Shown piece after piece: positions 20,439 through 30,384 of a stretch of 64,000 nucleotides of DNA. This stretch comes from Piezodorus guildinii. Lineage: Eukaryota; Arthropoda; Insecta; Hemiptera; Pentatomidae. The notes beneath the pieces were generated by a model, which was not told the DNA's origin, did no database searches, and was given only the letters and a program-made list of their open reading frames with translations. The stretch covers positions 1,674,001 through 1,738,000 of the forward strand of contig CM041298.1 in the NCBI GenBank assembly GCA_023052935.1. Direction: 5' to 3'. Made by a program: the position numbers and the translations under genes. Each line of letters begins with the position of its first letter. Position 1 is the first letter of the stretch.

Positions 20439-20726
20439 GGAGAAACATCTAAAAAATTAAAAACAAGAATATCCCAACATATATCTAATTGTAAAAATAT
20501 AAAAAACACAAACACAACAGCATTATCATCCCATAGTTTAATAAAACAACACAAATTTAACTTTGAAAACACAGTCATTTTAGACACATCTCAAAATAAT
20601 AGAAATAGAAAACTACTAGAAGCGATCCACATTACCAAAAATAATAGCAGGACAATAAATTATAAAACAGATACAAAAAATTTAGGAACACATTACACAG
20701 ATATCATAAATAAGATAAAATTTTGA
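20222..20726 (+). pseudogene. Penelope-like GIY-YIG endonuclease domain with TA expansion
   Basis: The frame is open well upstream of its first ATG (20331), from about 20222, reading FLKYDHPNISFGLYNNN then YKIDCKDCEGIYI. The CX2C and GIY pair precede the second motif YIGETSKKLKTR, with ISQH and a C-terminal LLEAIHI. The spacer between GIY and YIG is enlarged by a TA microsatellite (20403-20438) read as repeated IY, keeping frame. Normal family spacing is about 10 residues; here GIYI and YIGE are effectively one fused motif stretched by extra IY units. Function is doubtful; the remaining residues are well kept. Confidence 0.7.
20403..20438. repeat. (TA)n microsatellite inside the GIY-YIG motif
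   Basis: TATATAT-AATATATA... run interrupting the endonuclease motif in frame. Confidence 0.9.
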
Positions 20727-21074
20727 AAATAAATAAAACAATAGCCCAAGAACCATAATTAGGACAAATAATTAATAGAGATAAAAATAAAAATAAATAA
20801 AAAGCACAATGATTACACGGAATACTGGAAAGGTACAAAGTTTAAAATAGTAAAATAATGGAAACAGTGAGGCAATATAGACAAGTAGCAGTGTGCTATA
20901 AGATGGAATGAAGGGTGAAAAATGATGTAGCAATTGTATAATGAAAAAGGAATAAGGTAATTAAAGTTAGTTAGTTTAAAATAATTATGACGAATTGCTG
21001 AGCTTCATTTTCCAAATACAAACATTTAAATAATGTAATTTTATTCAATAATGAAAGTATAAATAAATTGTTTC

Positions 21075-21112
21075 AGTCTTGAAAATGGGGAAATAACCCC
21101 GAAACGTCGACT
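21075..21112 (+). ncRNA. Hammerhead-ribozyme-like motif, P1 (degenerate core)
   Basis: Stem I AGTC/GACT, core TTGAAAA in place of CUGANGA, stem II GGGG with CCCC around AAATAA, then GAAAC and GTC as the would-be cleavage triplet. Two core changes make self-cleavage unlikely in this copy. Confidence 0.5.
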
Positions 21113-21189
21113 AGGATGAAAAATAACATTTAAAGACTTGTGAAATAAAGTGATTTTATGAAGAATGGAAGACAGTATATGCTTTTTTA

Positions 21190-21415
21190 AATGTTTTTTA
21201 TTTTTATTTATTCAGAGAAATTTACAACTGTATTTATTAAATACAACTAGTAAATGGGACAGATTCTAATATTTACTAAATACATCCATCAAATGTTAGA
21301 ATATAGTAAATGCTTAGCATGAATCTAAAGGAATTGTCTATTACATTCCTCCAAAAAATACTAAATTTAAATATCTTCTATCAGACGCCTCCTAGGATTA
21401 TCAGGAATTAAACAG
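21190..21415 (-). mobile_element. J2c: Jockey-type 3' end fragment
   Basis: Minus strand: CCTGATAATCCTAGGAGGCG (DNPRRR), then UTR and ACAACTGTATTT-type tail as in J2b. Truncated. Confidence 0.6.
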
Positions 21416-21563
21416 GGTTAGCGTAGGGGTGAAGGTTTTTTGTTTTAAATATAAAGTTGTTTTTTTTTCTACAAAAACGCACAAATGATTATTATTGTAT
21501 TCACATCATTACAAAACAATTTACTGTTTAATTTTGTGAAGTTCAAAACATAAAAAAAAAATC

Positions 21564-21878
21564 TGTACTACTACCACCATAAAGAGTCTTGTCTGAGTAA
21601 ATATAGAGATTTGTACTGTTTGTAGGAGTAAAAGTGCTCTGCAAGGAGGTCATTAGTTCGAGATCACGCTCAGCAGCAAGGTTCCCCCAATTATTGTAGG
21701 TCCCCTACTTTATAGAGGCTGGGTACGCCTTAGGAGGGTCTCCATACCCTAGGGTTGCCCCCCGGCTGAATTAATGGTATAACTAATATTCCGCCACAGC
21801 CAGGATTCGAACCCAGGACCCGGAGAACAGTAGCCTAGTGCTCTATCTCCTAACCACGTCGCTCACCTCTCTCCCCCC
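21564..21878 (-). mobile_element. SINE-C copy 2
   Basis: Minus strand: tRNA-like head (GAGCGACGTGGTTAGGAGAT, GGGTTCGAATCCTGGC) then GGTATGGAGACCCTCCTAAG, CCTGCTGC-type body and CAAGACTCTTTATGGTGG end. Complete but diverged. Confidence 0.75.
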
Positions 21879-21929
21879 TCCCCCCTCCAAAAAAAAAAAT
21901 AAACTTCGTTTCCCTCATGCTTTCTCTTA

Positions 21930-22068
21930 ACATTTTTTCCAAAATCTTTTGAATTTCAACGGTACGTTATAATTGTAGGTTTAAGCCCTGTCAGACTGTT
22001 TCAGTAAAGATAAAACCTTCACGAAATTAAATTCCATTTATTTGTCACCAATATAATAAGTTGATAAT
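21930..22068 (-). mobile_element. HINE-A repeat, copy 12, left part (split by P2)
   Basis: TTTCAACGGTACGTTATAAT, TTTAAGCCCTGTCAGACTGT and the ATAAGTTGATAAT that is duplicated at 23070-23082. Degenerate copy. Confidence 0.7.
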
Positions 22069-23069
22069 TATTAAGGTTGATTTAGGGCTGAATAATTCTT
22101 CCATTAACACTGATCTTTTATTTATGACGTTTCGGGATATTCTCCCATTTCAGAAGTCTACAAAAAATTTTTTATTAAGCAATTTACCATCACATTAAAA
22201 ATCACTATAATGAAGTGAATGGTTTAAACAAATTTATAAATTAGGAGTCAATTGATAACATACATTTTAAAACTATTAATTAACAAATTTTAAAATCATA
22301 AGGAGGCAATAAAAGCAAAAATTTAACAATGTTACACAGTACTTAGTTAAATAATATTAAATATTATAAAGTTACCTCGTTATATATTTCTGTAATCCAA
22401 CATTTTACTAGTCACACCTTCAGCCAGGTAAAAATAAAAATGAAGTAAATTCTAAACACTTCAGATCTGAGCAAGAGTATTGCTCACATCTTTGTCCTCA
22501 ACTGGATTAAGGATTAGACCAATTTTTAACTTGTATATAGTTATTATTATTTCATATTGTGAAATTCTTTAAAAATTTATTATTAATTATTTATATTATA
22601 TTTTAATTTATTAATTAAATCGGAATAGTGGTAACTTAAACGTCTTGAGTCAGTTTTAAAATTCACGGTTTTATCTATATTTTTATTGATATATACAGCC
22701 TCTATGGTTTTTCTATTTTGTTTATTTTTGACTATTTCCAAAATTTGTGGTCTATTGAGATCAAACTTATGTTTCAAATGTATGCTATGTTGTGATAAAG
22801 CAGTTGTATTTATATTTTTACTGTTGTTACAATTACTTTTGTGCTGTTTAGTTCTAGTACTAACTTTTTGGACGTTTCCCCTATGTAACATTTTCACAGT
22901 CCAGACAATTTATTTTCTATACAACATTTAATTTTTATCTTCAATTAATTATAGGAGTCTTTTGTATGGTGTAGGTAGATTCAGTGTATAAGGATAGGTA
23001 ATAGAATTATTCAGCCCTAAATCAACCTTAATAATTAAATGAGATCTTCCTTGTTTAGAACATATTGAT
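22069..23069 (-). mobile_element. P2: Penelope-like element with 13-bp target duplication
   Basis: Bounded by ATAAGTTGATAAT at 22056-22068 and 23070-23082. Near both edges lies the same about 31-bp sequence in inverted orientation (TATTAAGGTTGATTTAGGGC at 22070-22101; complement at 23008-23039). Contains the minus-strand endonuclease remnant (22583-22897) and at 22136-22168 the terminal motif TCTGAAATGGGA...TCCCGAAACGTC. About 1 kb, lacking RT. Confidence 0.75.
22583..22925 (-). pseudogene. P2 GIY-YIG endonuclease remnant (frameshifted)
   Basis: Minus strand. Before the 104-codon frame, KINCLDCENV (about 22895-22925) corresponds to YKIDCKDCEGIY of P1; a single base is missing at the following YIGETSKK, so the motif is split between frames. 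Then STRTKQHKSNCNNSKNINTT, KTIEAVYINKN and a DLINKLKYNI end matching P1 (DIINKIKF). Confidence 0.7.
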
Positions 23070-23320
23070 ATAAGTTGATAATGTTTTTGAGGAAATGTTT
23101 AACAAGCTCAAAATAGTTAGTATAAAGTGTTACTCTTGGTTCGTATATTACAAAAAAGCTGCTATAACATCAAAGCCATTTACTCATTCTGAACATTATT
23201 AAGTATTAGTTTTGTACGATTTGTCGTTCCATAGCTGTAATTATTAACCACATATACACACAAACCTTTTTTTAGGACTTGGTGATTTTAGAGACAACCT
23301 AAAGCAGTATTTTCGAATCA
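23070..23320 (-). mobile_element. HINE-A repeat, copy 12, right part
   Basis: Continues after P2: GCTCAAAATAGTTAGTATAA, GCTGCTATAACATCAAAGCC, CACATATACACACAAACC and GACTTGGTGATTTTAGAG. Highly diverged, older than P2. Confidence 0.65.
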
Positions 23321-23907
23321 ATTATTTAAGTAGATAGCTAAGTTGTTTTTAACGCAGAGGATTGTTATTTACTTATTATAATCGTCATTTGGCTAAAATA
23401 GATCGATTTCATAATTTCTCAAAATATATTTATCACAAAACTCGGGCAGAAGAATTTAAAAATATACCTGAGTTTAAAAATACCGACTTCACTGATACAT
23501 CGAAATTTTAATGCAGATATGACATCTCAAAGTCACATCATAATAAAATATCGCTTGTTTTTTCTAGTCTGAAAAAATAATCAAATAAAAGGTTGAATAA
23601 TGGCTTGTTAACTATAAAATATATTGACACTGAATCGAGGAGACTGGATCGTATTTCTCTCTGGTTTGGAGAAGGTAAGATACAGGAGTTGGAATAGGCC
23701 AAACCTCTCCAAGCGAAGGCAAACAAAGCTCGGAGCTTGTCAATAGTGAGCTAGGGTCTATGAATCTAAAGGCTCTCTCGGGACCAGGGCAAGTCCAATA
23801 TATTGTCTATGTATCTTACTCTCTTACAGCTTACAATTTACAACATTTCACTAGAAAAAAAAACACGTAAATATAATCATTATACTACTGAATTCCTATA
23901 TAATTTT
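23321..23907. other. Unassigned stretch
   Basis: No recognised repeat. 23620-23800 is less AT-rich (GGAGAAGGTAAGATACAGGA, CTCTCTCGGGACCAGGGC), with a 62-codon minus-strand frame (23538-23726) that shows no known domain. Confidence 0.35.
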
Positions 23908-24035
23908 ACTTTCACTTACTATATATAGTAAGGGGAAGTATTGCGATCGTGAAAATTTTCGAATTCCAGTTTTCAACGGAAATACACGTTTTAGGGTCCC
24001 CTAGGTCCAAATAACCAAGTCCCGCAAAAAGCGGG

Positions 24036-24092
<57 letters not shown>

Positions 24093-24820
24093 GTGTGTGT
24101 GTGTGGTAACTCCCGGGCGGAAACGGTAAGTCCTATGAAACTGAAATTTCATTGAAGACAACTATACGCCCGAGACGTGACAAAACTTTTTTCATCAAAA
24201 TGAGCTTACCAGAAGAGGCACTTTATACCATGCATTTTGCACCTTTTTTTCGATTTTCTGAACACGGTTCCGACGATTTTGATTAAACTCGCTATATCGA
24301 TGTAAATAATTTATTCTAGGTTTTATTGATAAATGGTTACCTTAATACCGTCTTCTAAAGTACCTTTAATTTTGTAGATTCAATAATAATAACTAGATTA
24401 TCTTGTTAACGCTGATGAAAAACAGGTAAATATATAAATTGAATCAATTCGATACCCAACTAAAGGAGAAAACAGAAAAAATATTTTTTTAATGCAATTT
24501 TTCGTTTTTGAACATAAGAGCAGTAATATACATGTATGATATACCGTTGGAAAGCTAAAGATTTTAGAAAAAATATCATCTCATACACAAGCTTTTAGAA
24601 GTTAATAGAGAGTGATGAGAAGAAGATAAAACTAACTGATTATTTTAGATAATAAAATAAAAGATTTTTTTAATAAAACACATGTTTCTATATAAATTAA
24701 ATTTATTTAATTCTTTAATAGTTTCACGTATTTTTAACTCTAATTCTATTTGAAAATTCTTTCATTGATCTTTCAAATTGATGTAAGTGAAAGTCGTGTG
24801 TTGCCCGCACCAGATTTTTT
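23908..24820 (+). mobile_element. HINE-A repeat, copy 13 (near complete)
   Basis: ACTTTCACTTACTATATATA hairpin, GATCGTGAAAATTTTCGAAT, TG microsatellite 24040-24106, then most blocks to CCCGCACCAGATTTTTT, with a small deletion near 24310-24350. Confidence 0.9.
24040..24106. repeat. (TG)n microsatellite in HINE-A copy 13
   Basis: TG tract with one TTG interruption, preceded by AAAAGCGGGGTGTC. Confidence 0.95.
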
Positions 24821-24879
24821 TAATTATCTTCAATTAAACATATGGTGTTGTGGATAGAATAATAGCCATATACCTAACC

Positions 24880-25172
24880 TGTATTACAAGAGTCTTCGGC
24901 TCTGTACATATAGAGATTCGTTCTGTTTCTAGGCCAACGGCCGTGCAATGAGGTGATTAGGACTTGATCATTCTCAGCCGCCAGTTTTTCCCCAATTTTT
25001 CTGGTACCCATTTTATAGATGCAGGGTCTGCCCCAGGGGGTCTCCATGCCTAGGGTCGCCCCTCCTCCCCCCCTCCCCTCCCTCCCCCGACTGAATACAG
25101 AGAATAAATATTCTACAACATCCGGGATTTAAACCCAGGACCCGGAGAACAGTAGTCTAGTGCTCTATCCAC
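24880..25172 (-). mobile_element. SINE-C copy 3
   Basis: Minus strand: GTGGATAGAGCACTAGACTA, GGGTTTAAATCCCGGATG (B box slightly altered), a C/G-rich body with an expanded C tract (25060-25090), GGTACCAGAAAAATTGGGG and AAGACTCTTG end. Confidence 0.75.
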
Positions 25173-25246
25173 TACTGCTATGAAGCCTACGCTACTCGTA
25201 TACCAAACATGACTTTAAATAAATATTATTATTAGACACATTATGG
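25173..25246. repeat. Motif F next to SINE-C head
   Basis: TACTGCTATGAAGCCTACGC then TACTCGTATACCAAAC, matching 14510-14560 and 11785-11815. Confidence 0.55.
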
Positions 25247-25463
25247 CACACCTGTGTTGTGGCTACTATATGAGCCTTCTACAACGAAGATCCGAACTGT
25301 AAGTATAATATCCTTGATCATACCATCCTGCGGAGGGAGCGTAAATTGGTGGTTCTGATCCTGGGCTCTTTGATTTCTTATTAAACCTAGATTGGCAAAA
25401 TTTAGGACTCCCATATGAACATCGTCTGACTAGCCTCAGTAGCATAAACGAACAAATCAACAT
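25247..25463 (+). mobile_element. SINE-B copy 9 (decayed)
   Basis: ACCTGTGTTGTGGCTACTAT head, GAGCCTTCTACAACG, then CTTATTAAACCTAGATTGGC and AATTTAGGACTCCCA to CAGTAGCATAAACGAAC. A 65-codon minus-strand frame here is a shadow. Confidence 0.6.
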
Positions 25464-25532
25464 AGAATTTAGGCCAAATTAATGTGCCATTGTCGCGTCA
25501 ACGTGTTGTAGCTCCAAACCAATAATAATTAA

Positions 25533-25615
25533 AAAATCCTTAAGTCATCTTAAGGATCCGGGTAACCCGCGACCTGGATTATACATGCCTTTTATGCTAG
25601 CCACTACTCCTCAGG
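25533..25615 (-). mobile_element. SINE-B head fragment
   Basis: Minus strand: GTAGTGGCTAGCATAAAAGG and GGTCGCGGGTTACCCGGAT, then TTAAGGATTTTTTAA. Lies head-on to the previous copy. Confidence 0.5.
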
Positions 25616-25799
25616 TGTCGACGTATTAACTTGGTACGTTGAATTGTATCTTTTTTAAACATACACATATTATGTTATGTTATTATTATAATTTGCGAAA
25701 AAAGACTTTAATGAAACTGACATAAACAGCGATTTTGAAGTAATAAAGATTAAAAAAAATCTCTATAATTAGTTTGATTTGAGGAGGCTCTTATTTTTA
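25616..25799. other. Unassigned stretch
   Basis: AT-rich, no recognised element. Confidence 0.35.
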
Positions 25800-25935
25800 C
25801 ATATTAAATGAAGCATAATTTTCTTCCATCATATCTTTATTATTATAATTAACTATATAACACGTGAATATTAGTCGACGTTTCGGGGCTTTGTCCCCAT
25901 TATCTCTTGCACTTTGATGGCATAAATTGCTCTAT
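25800..25935 (-). mobile_element. Penelope-like end fragment (P3)
   Basis: Minus strand ATGGGGACAAAGCCCCGAAA then CGTCGACTAATATTC matches the P1 end (GGGGAAATAACCCCGAAACG, TCGACTAGG). Stem II is kept (GGGG/CCCC); the CUGANGA core is degraded. Confidence 0.6.
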
Positions 25936-26307
25936 AGCTCGCTAGTTGCGACAGCAAGGCCGGTCTCCAGACGCTCCTGATTAAAGGAAGTAGAGAGCTT
26001 TGTATAGTGGCCTAGTTACCTTGAAATGAGTAAGAAATATTCCCCCGTCCCAGCGGGACTCAAAGAAGACAGAGGTCCCAGAAGATATCACAAGGAAGTA
26101 CTCCGTCAAAGAGGGACACATTAATCCCTGTTTGAAAAGCAGCCTCTGAAGCCTCTACAACCAACCCTTCACATCTCAGGCTTTGATATGTCTTTACTTG
26201 TACGCCTTCTCATTCGCAGTAGCCAATCAAAAGGCTGTAAAGACGAAAAATTTTTTTAGCAAAATCTGGATTATTCGAGTTGTCAAGTTGTGAAAAAAAT
26301 ACGAATT
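25936..26307. other. Unassigned stretch
   Basis: 25940-26230 is less AT-rich (AAGGCCGGTCTCCAGACGCT, GTCCCAGCGGGACTC with a TCCCAGCGGGA hairpin, AGCAGCCTCTGAAGCCTCTA). No ORF or repeat match inside the window. Confidence 0.35.
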
Positions 26308-27228
26308 ATTAATAATAATAATAATAATAATAGCTTTATTGGCATCGTATTGACAAAAGCCTCTCCCATAGGGAGGAATTTATAGAAGTTGGCTATAGTT
26401 AGATATAATAAAAGATTGAAAAAAAGCAAATAATCCTAAGAAATACAAACACAAATAATTATGAAATACAAAACTCCAAAAAACAAAACAAAGCAGATTC
26501 CTTGAAAAATACACCAAAATCAAACACAAATCAAATATTTATTAAAACGTTTGTGCACCAGGATTTGTCCCTCGCAACAAGCCACCAGTTTTCGCCAACA
26601 GTCTGCGTCAATTCGTCCCTCCACCTGCGATGTGGTCGCCCCTCTGCCTGCTGTCCTCTCTCGGGATCCACTCCGTGCAAGCTCTGGTCCATCTTTCGTC
26701 TTTCAGCCTGGCCAAGTGCCCAGCCCAGCTCCATTTTAATCCATGTGCCTCAACCCTTAGACTTTTAATGTTCACTTTCTGAAGAATATTTTCGTTTTTT
26801 ATTCTCTCCCTTTTCTGAATAAACATTAAACTTCTTAGAAGCTGCATTTGCATGGTATTCAGCCTCCGGTCGAGTTTTCTTGTAAGTGCCCAGGTTTGAG
26901 CCCCGTAGAGAACCGTGGGATATACACATGTGGTCAGAACTTTGGTTTTAAGATCTAGTGATAGATTGCTTTTGAAGATCTTTTGGAGAGAGCAATATTT
27001 GCACCACCCGAGCTTAACTCTTCTTTCTATTTCCTTATTGATATTTTCTCTAAATGATATCGTCTGCCCTAAGTAAATGTACTCCTCTACATATTCTATC
27101 TCACTATTGTTAGCATAAACTGGTATTTTTATTGAGTTTGTCATAATTTTAGTTTTTGCTGTATTTATATTAAGTCCATATTTTTTGCTAATGCCTACTA
27201 TTTCCTCTATCATCCGCCTTAGGCCGAC
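26308..27228 (-). mobile_element. RTE-a: RTE-like retrotransposon, 5'-truncated, with AAT/ATT tail
   Basis: Minus-strand element: RT C-terminal coding (26500-27225), a 3'UTR holding CTATGGGAGAGGCTTTTG, and a microsatellite tail (ATT)n at 26308-26332 typical of RTE-type elements. Truncated just after the palm domain. Confidence 0.8.
26500..27225 (-). pseudogene. RTE-a ORF2 C-terminus (one frameshift)
   Basis: Frame 1 (27213-26608): ISKKYGLNINTAKTKIM (post-YADD block), YIYLGQTISF, thumb region ending YPTVLYGAQTWALT, then KWSWAGHLARLKDERWTRAC. A frameshift near 26640-26700 moves the end EDSRQRGDHIAGG to GQQAEGRPHRRWRDELTQTV, the usual GRPxxRWxD ending, followed by NWWLVARDKSW. The catalytic YADD lies upstream and is missing. 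Confidence 0.85.
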
Positions 27229-27329
27229 GAATTATTAGGGTTTTTTTAATTATTAAGAGTATTTACAAAAACAATGCGTTATTATTATTAGTATTAATAT
27301 TGCGTTAATGTAAATCTAGGTTAACTGCC

Positions 27330-27646
27330 CTTTCACAGCTCTCCAGGTCTCGAGGCGATCATCTTTTCTGAGGATTATCAGATAATAAAGCGTATGTATG
27401 GGTAAAAACTTGTGTGATAGAGTGGGAATAGAATTTTCTTGAAAGAAATGGTATCTGGTATGGACTCAATCAGCGATATTTAAGTCACTATGAATGAGTT
27501 AATTCGTGACAAAATAAAAAATATTAAGGATTTTTGACCGCAAGGATTGGATACGATAAGAATTTAATGGTTTAGTTGAGTTAAAAAGCTAAATTCGATA
27601 AGTCAAGATAAATTTTATGATAATCATGTAAATGACTCTTTAGTAG
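27330..27646 (-). mobile_element. J2d: Jockey-type fragment
   Basis: Minus strand: thumb-region sequence through GATAATCCTCAGAAAAGATG (broken end) and GCCTCGAGACCTGGAGAG. Its partner in opposite orientation is J2e at 27897, with J1b between. Confidence 0.65.
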
Positions 27647-27891
27647 TTTTTTTTTTTTTTTCAACGACAATTTTTATTGAGTAAAATTACAATCTGTCCC
27701 AACTCGGACATCAAAAGTAGTGGTGAAAGATATCGTACATACCACATTCATACAATATTTACACAGCATAAAATTACAATAAAATATATACACAATAATG
27801 AATCAATAAAATAAAGTCAAGAAATCGCTTATACCTATATACACATACACACACTCATACATACATCACACTGAGTGGAGAATCTGGCTAG
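27647..27891 (-). mobile_element. J1b: 5'-truncated J1 tail (3'UTR only)
   Basis: Minus strand: CTAGCCAGATTCTCCACTC to GACAGATTGTAATTTTACTC and a poly(A) read here as T (27647-27661). Same short 3'UTR type as J1d and J1f. Confidence 0.85.
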
Positions 27892-27896
27892 TTAAG

Positions 27897-28330
27897 ACAC
27901 AAGACTGAAACGACAAGAAACTGCTTGAAGATATCTATTTCTACAACACTTACTAGACAAACGTTCAAAACTTGCAGTATATTACAACAGACTCATCTAC
28001 ATCACTATTATCAGACCTATTTGGACATATGGAATCGAGCTTTGGGGCTCTACGAAACCATCTAATTCCTCCCGCATCCAATCCTTACAATCCAAAATCC
28101 TGAATGCCTCTTATTTTGTTACAAATCAACTCATTCATAATGACCTTAACATCCCATTTGTTGCAGACATAGCCCGTGATAGATACTCCTCTTTTCATTC
28201 TAAACTCTACCACTGGGTAGTTCTTTCTCAAGACATTTTCATGACTTTTTTTTTTTTATTCCTCATATTCACTTAATGTGTTCTTTAATACAGTTGTAAA
28301 TTACGATAAATAAATTTAAAAAAAAAATAA
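27897..28330 (+). pseudogene. J2e: Jockey-type RT C-terminus and 3' end
   Basis: ACTGAAACGACAAGAAACTG (LKRQETA), ATTATCAGACCTATTTGGAC (IIRPIWTYGIELWGS), SRIQSLQSKILN, then DLNIPFVADIARDRYSSFHS, and a tail ending ACAGTTGTAAATTACG and AATAAATT then A run. Missing its RT core. Confidence 0.75.
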
Positions 28331-28427
28331 TAATAGGAATAAAATAACACATAAGCGAAAATCACGAAAATTATTATTAAATATATCAACTCTTCAAATA
28401 TAAAAAATATATATTAATACAATTTGT
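28331..28427. other. Short unassigned stretch
   Basis: AT-rich linker between J2e and a HINE-A fragment. Confidence 0.3.
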
Positions 28428-28736
28428 CTGGTGTTTTCTCCTTCAGTAGAATATCAGATTCTTCTATATTTCATTCCGCCCTATATTTTATCAACCCACA
28501 AGGTAAAATGGTCAAATTATTTCCATTTACCAAATCAAACATAGTTTAGAGAAAGATATTTTTAATTTTCGGCATTCAATTCTACTATTTTAAGGCTTAA
28601 ATCTTAAATACGAAATTTCATTTTAAACTAACTCAGGGGAGCCTAAAAAGTATATTTCCGTTGTAAACTCGAATTTAAAAATTTTACGATTGCAATACTT
28701 TCCCTTACTTTATATCTTATACATAGGTAACCGAAA
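28428..28736 (-). mobile_element. HINE-A repeat, copy 14 (decayed 3' half)
   Basis: GGTGTTTTCTCCTTCAGTAG, TTTTCGGCATTCAATTC, then TGCAATACTTTCCCTTACTT and the longer hairpin variant ending ATAGGTAACCGAAAGTAAA. Confidence 0.7.
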
Positions 28737-29381
28737 GTAAATAAACAAAAGATTGCCGTAAGATATTACAATATATGTTGGGAAGTAATGAAAATGTGAT
28801 GTAGGTTACTGGAAATAAATTAGTCCTTAATAGATATTACTAAAAAGAAAAAATATCGGTCGTATAATTTTTATTTTGATATCAATCGTCGTACGATGCG
28901 AATAGATAAAATTCTCTTAGTTATGTCTTTTTTTTTTTAGCAGTATATTTATAGGAAGGCTGTATATAAAATACGTGATAACATTATCGAAGCAATCTGA
29001 TAAGAGAGGGAGACAAGCGTAAAGACATTGGTGGAGGTTTGGCGGGACAATTCTGGCGGGAAGAGGTGCTGATAAGAGGGAGTGATAAGGGAAGCGTTGA
29101 TTAGGAACGGAAATGGCCGATTAGCGGCGAAAACAGCCGACTCGGTTATATTAGCCAACCGTCCTTGAACTCTTTACCCTAAACTTCATAGGATCGATTC
29201 CACGCCCGTATATTAAAGTGATATTCATCCCTCTATTGTATTATTATTACTTTTATGATCTAGTTTCTGTATTTTTATACATTTTAACGTTCCATTTTCT
29301 CCTAATATATATTTATCTTTGTATCTTTCACTAACCTGAAATTAAACATACAATAAAGACAAGTATAGAGATTTTTTTTGT
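28737..29381. promoter_or_regulatory. Non-repeat stretch with GATA and E2F-like motif cluster (28970-29100)
   Basis: GTGATAAC, TTATCG, CTGATAAG, GCTGATAAG and GTGATAAGG within about 120 bases, interleaved with TTTGGCGGGAC and TCTGGCGGGAAG. Local base composition is clearly richer in G than its surroundings. A 69-codon minus-strand frame (28949-29158, starting MANITESAVFAANRPF) overlaps it; no domain recognised. Enhancer or promoter role is inference. Confidence 0.35.
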
Positions 29382-30350
29382 TATTGCGATCGTGAAAATT
29401 TTCGAATTCCATTTTTCGACGGAAATGCACATTTTAGGGTTTCTGTGTCCAAATGACCAAGTCCAGAAAAAAAGTCTGTGTGTGTGTGTGGTAAGTCTAC
29501 CGCTAAAACCATAAGTCGTATGAAACTGAAATTTCATATTTAAGACTACTATACGCCCGAGATGTTACAGAAACGTTTTCACTAAAATCGGCTGACCGGA
29601 AGTCCTACTTTATCCCATGCCTTTAGCACCTATTTACGATTTTTTCAAAAACGGCTCTAACTATTTTTATTAAACTCGCTATATCGATGAAAAATTTAAT
29701 TGGCTTAATATCATGTAAGTTTAGTTATGATTGAAATAGTCTGACAGGGCTTAAATGCTTATTTTCTTCCTCTAAACTACTTTTAATTTTGTACATTCCA
29801 AAAGATTAATCATATAATAGCACTGATGAAGGACGGCTAAAAATCAAAGATGAGCGAATTTGATAAACAACTAAAGCAGAAAAGTGCAAACATATTTTTT
29901 ATGCAGTTTTTTTGGTTTTTGGACACAAGAATAGTAATATAGATGTATAATATACCGTTGGATTGCTAAAGATTTTAGAAAAAATATTATCTAATACACG
30001 GTATTGTAAAGTAATATGAAGAGTGATGAAAAGGCGATAAAACTAACAGTTTCTGGTTCCTGAAAAGGAAAATGCATGTTGACCGTGCTGCCACCTGGCA
30101 GCCTGCATAAGCAGAGCTCCCCTAGTCGTGATCATCTTGACATTGAGTTGGAGGTGATTACCCCAAACATTAACTGATTGTTGTAGATAAAAATATAATA
30201 GATTATTTAATAAAACTCACGTTTCTATTGCAATTCAATGCAATTAATTCTTTAACAATTTATTTGTATCTTTAAATGTATTTAAAAATTCTGAAATTGA
30301 TTTCAACAACGGAAATAAGGGAAAGTCGTGTGCGCGCACCAAATTTTTTT
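29382..30350 (+). mobile_element. HINE-A repeat, copy 15, interrupted by a GC-rich insert
   Basis: Begins TTGCGATCGTGAAAATTTTC without the hairpin, short TG run (29477-29489), standard blocks, and ends GCGCGCACCAAATTTTTT. Interrupted at 30048-30170. Confidence 0.8.
30048..30170. other. 123-bp GC-rich insert in HINE-A copy 15
   Basis: Inserted between duplicated TAAC (30044-30047 and 30171-30174). Contains the hairpin GCTGCCACCTGGCAGC and CATAAGCAGAGCTCCCCTAG. No match to other sequence in the window. The 4-bp duplication suggests transposition, but terminal inverted repeats are weak at best. Confidence 0.5.
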
Positions 30351-30384
30351 TCGAGTTATCGACCGAAATATCTACAGTTCAAAA

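Larger units (their letters stand above)
20180..21180 (+). mobile_element. P1: Penelope-like element, 5'-truncated, with terminal hammerhead-like motif
   Basis: Contains the C-terminal GIY-YIG endonuclease frame (20222-20726), an A-rich 3' region, and at 21075-21112 a hammerhead-like fold: AGTC pairs with GACT, GGGG with CCCC, then GAAAC-GTC. P2 on the minus strand has the same order. The RT domain is missing. Confidence 0.7.

Noticed and set aside
27330..28330. Twin-priming inversion of a single J2 insertion
   Set aside because: The two J2 parts overlap in content and a J1 tail separates them.
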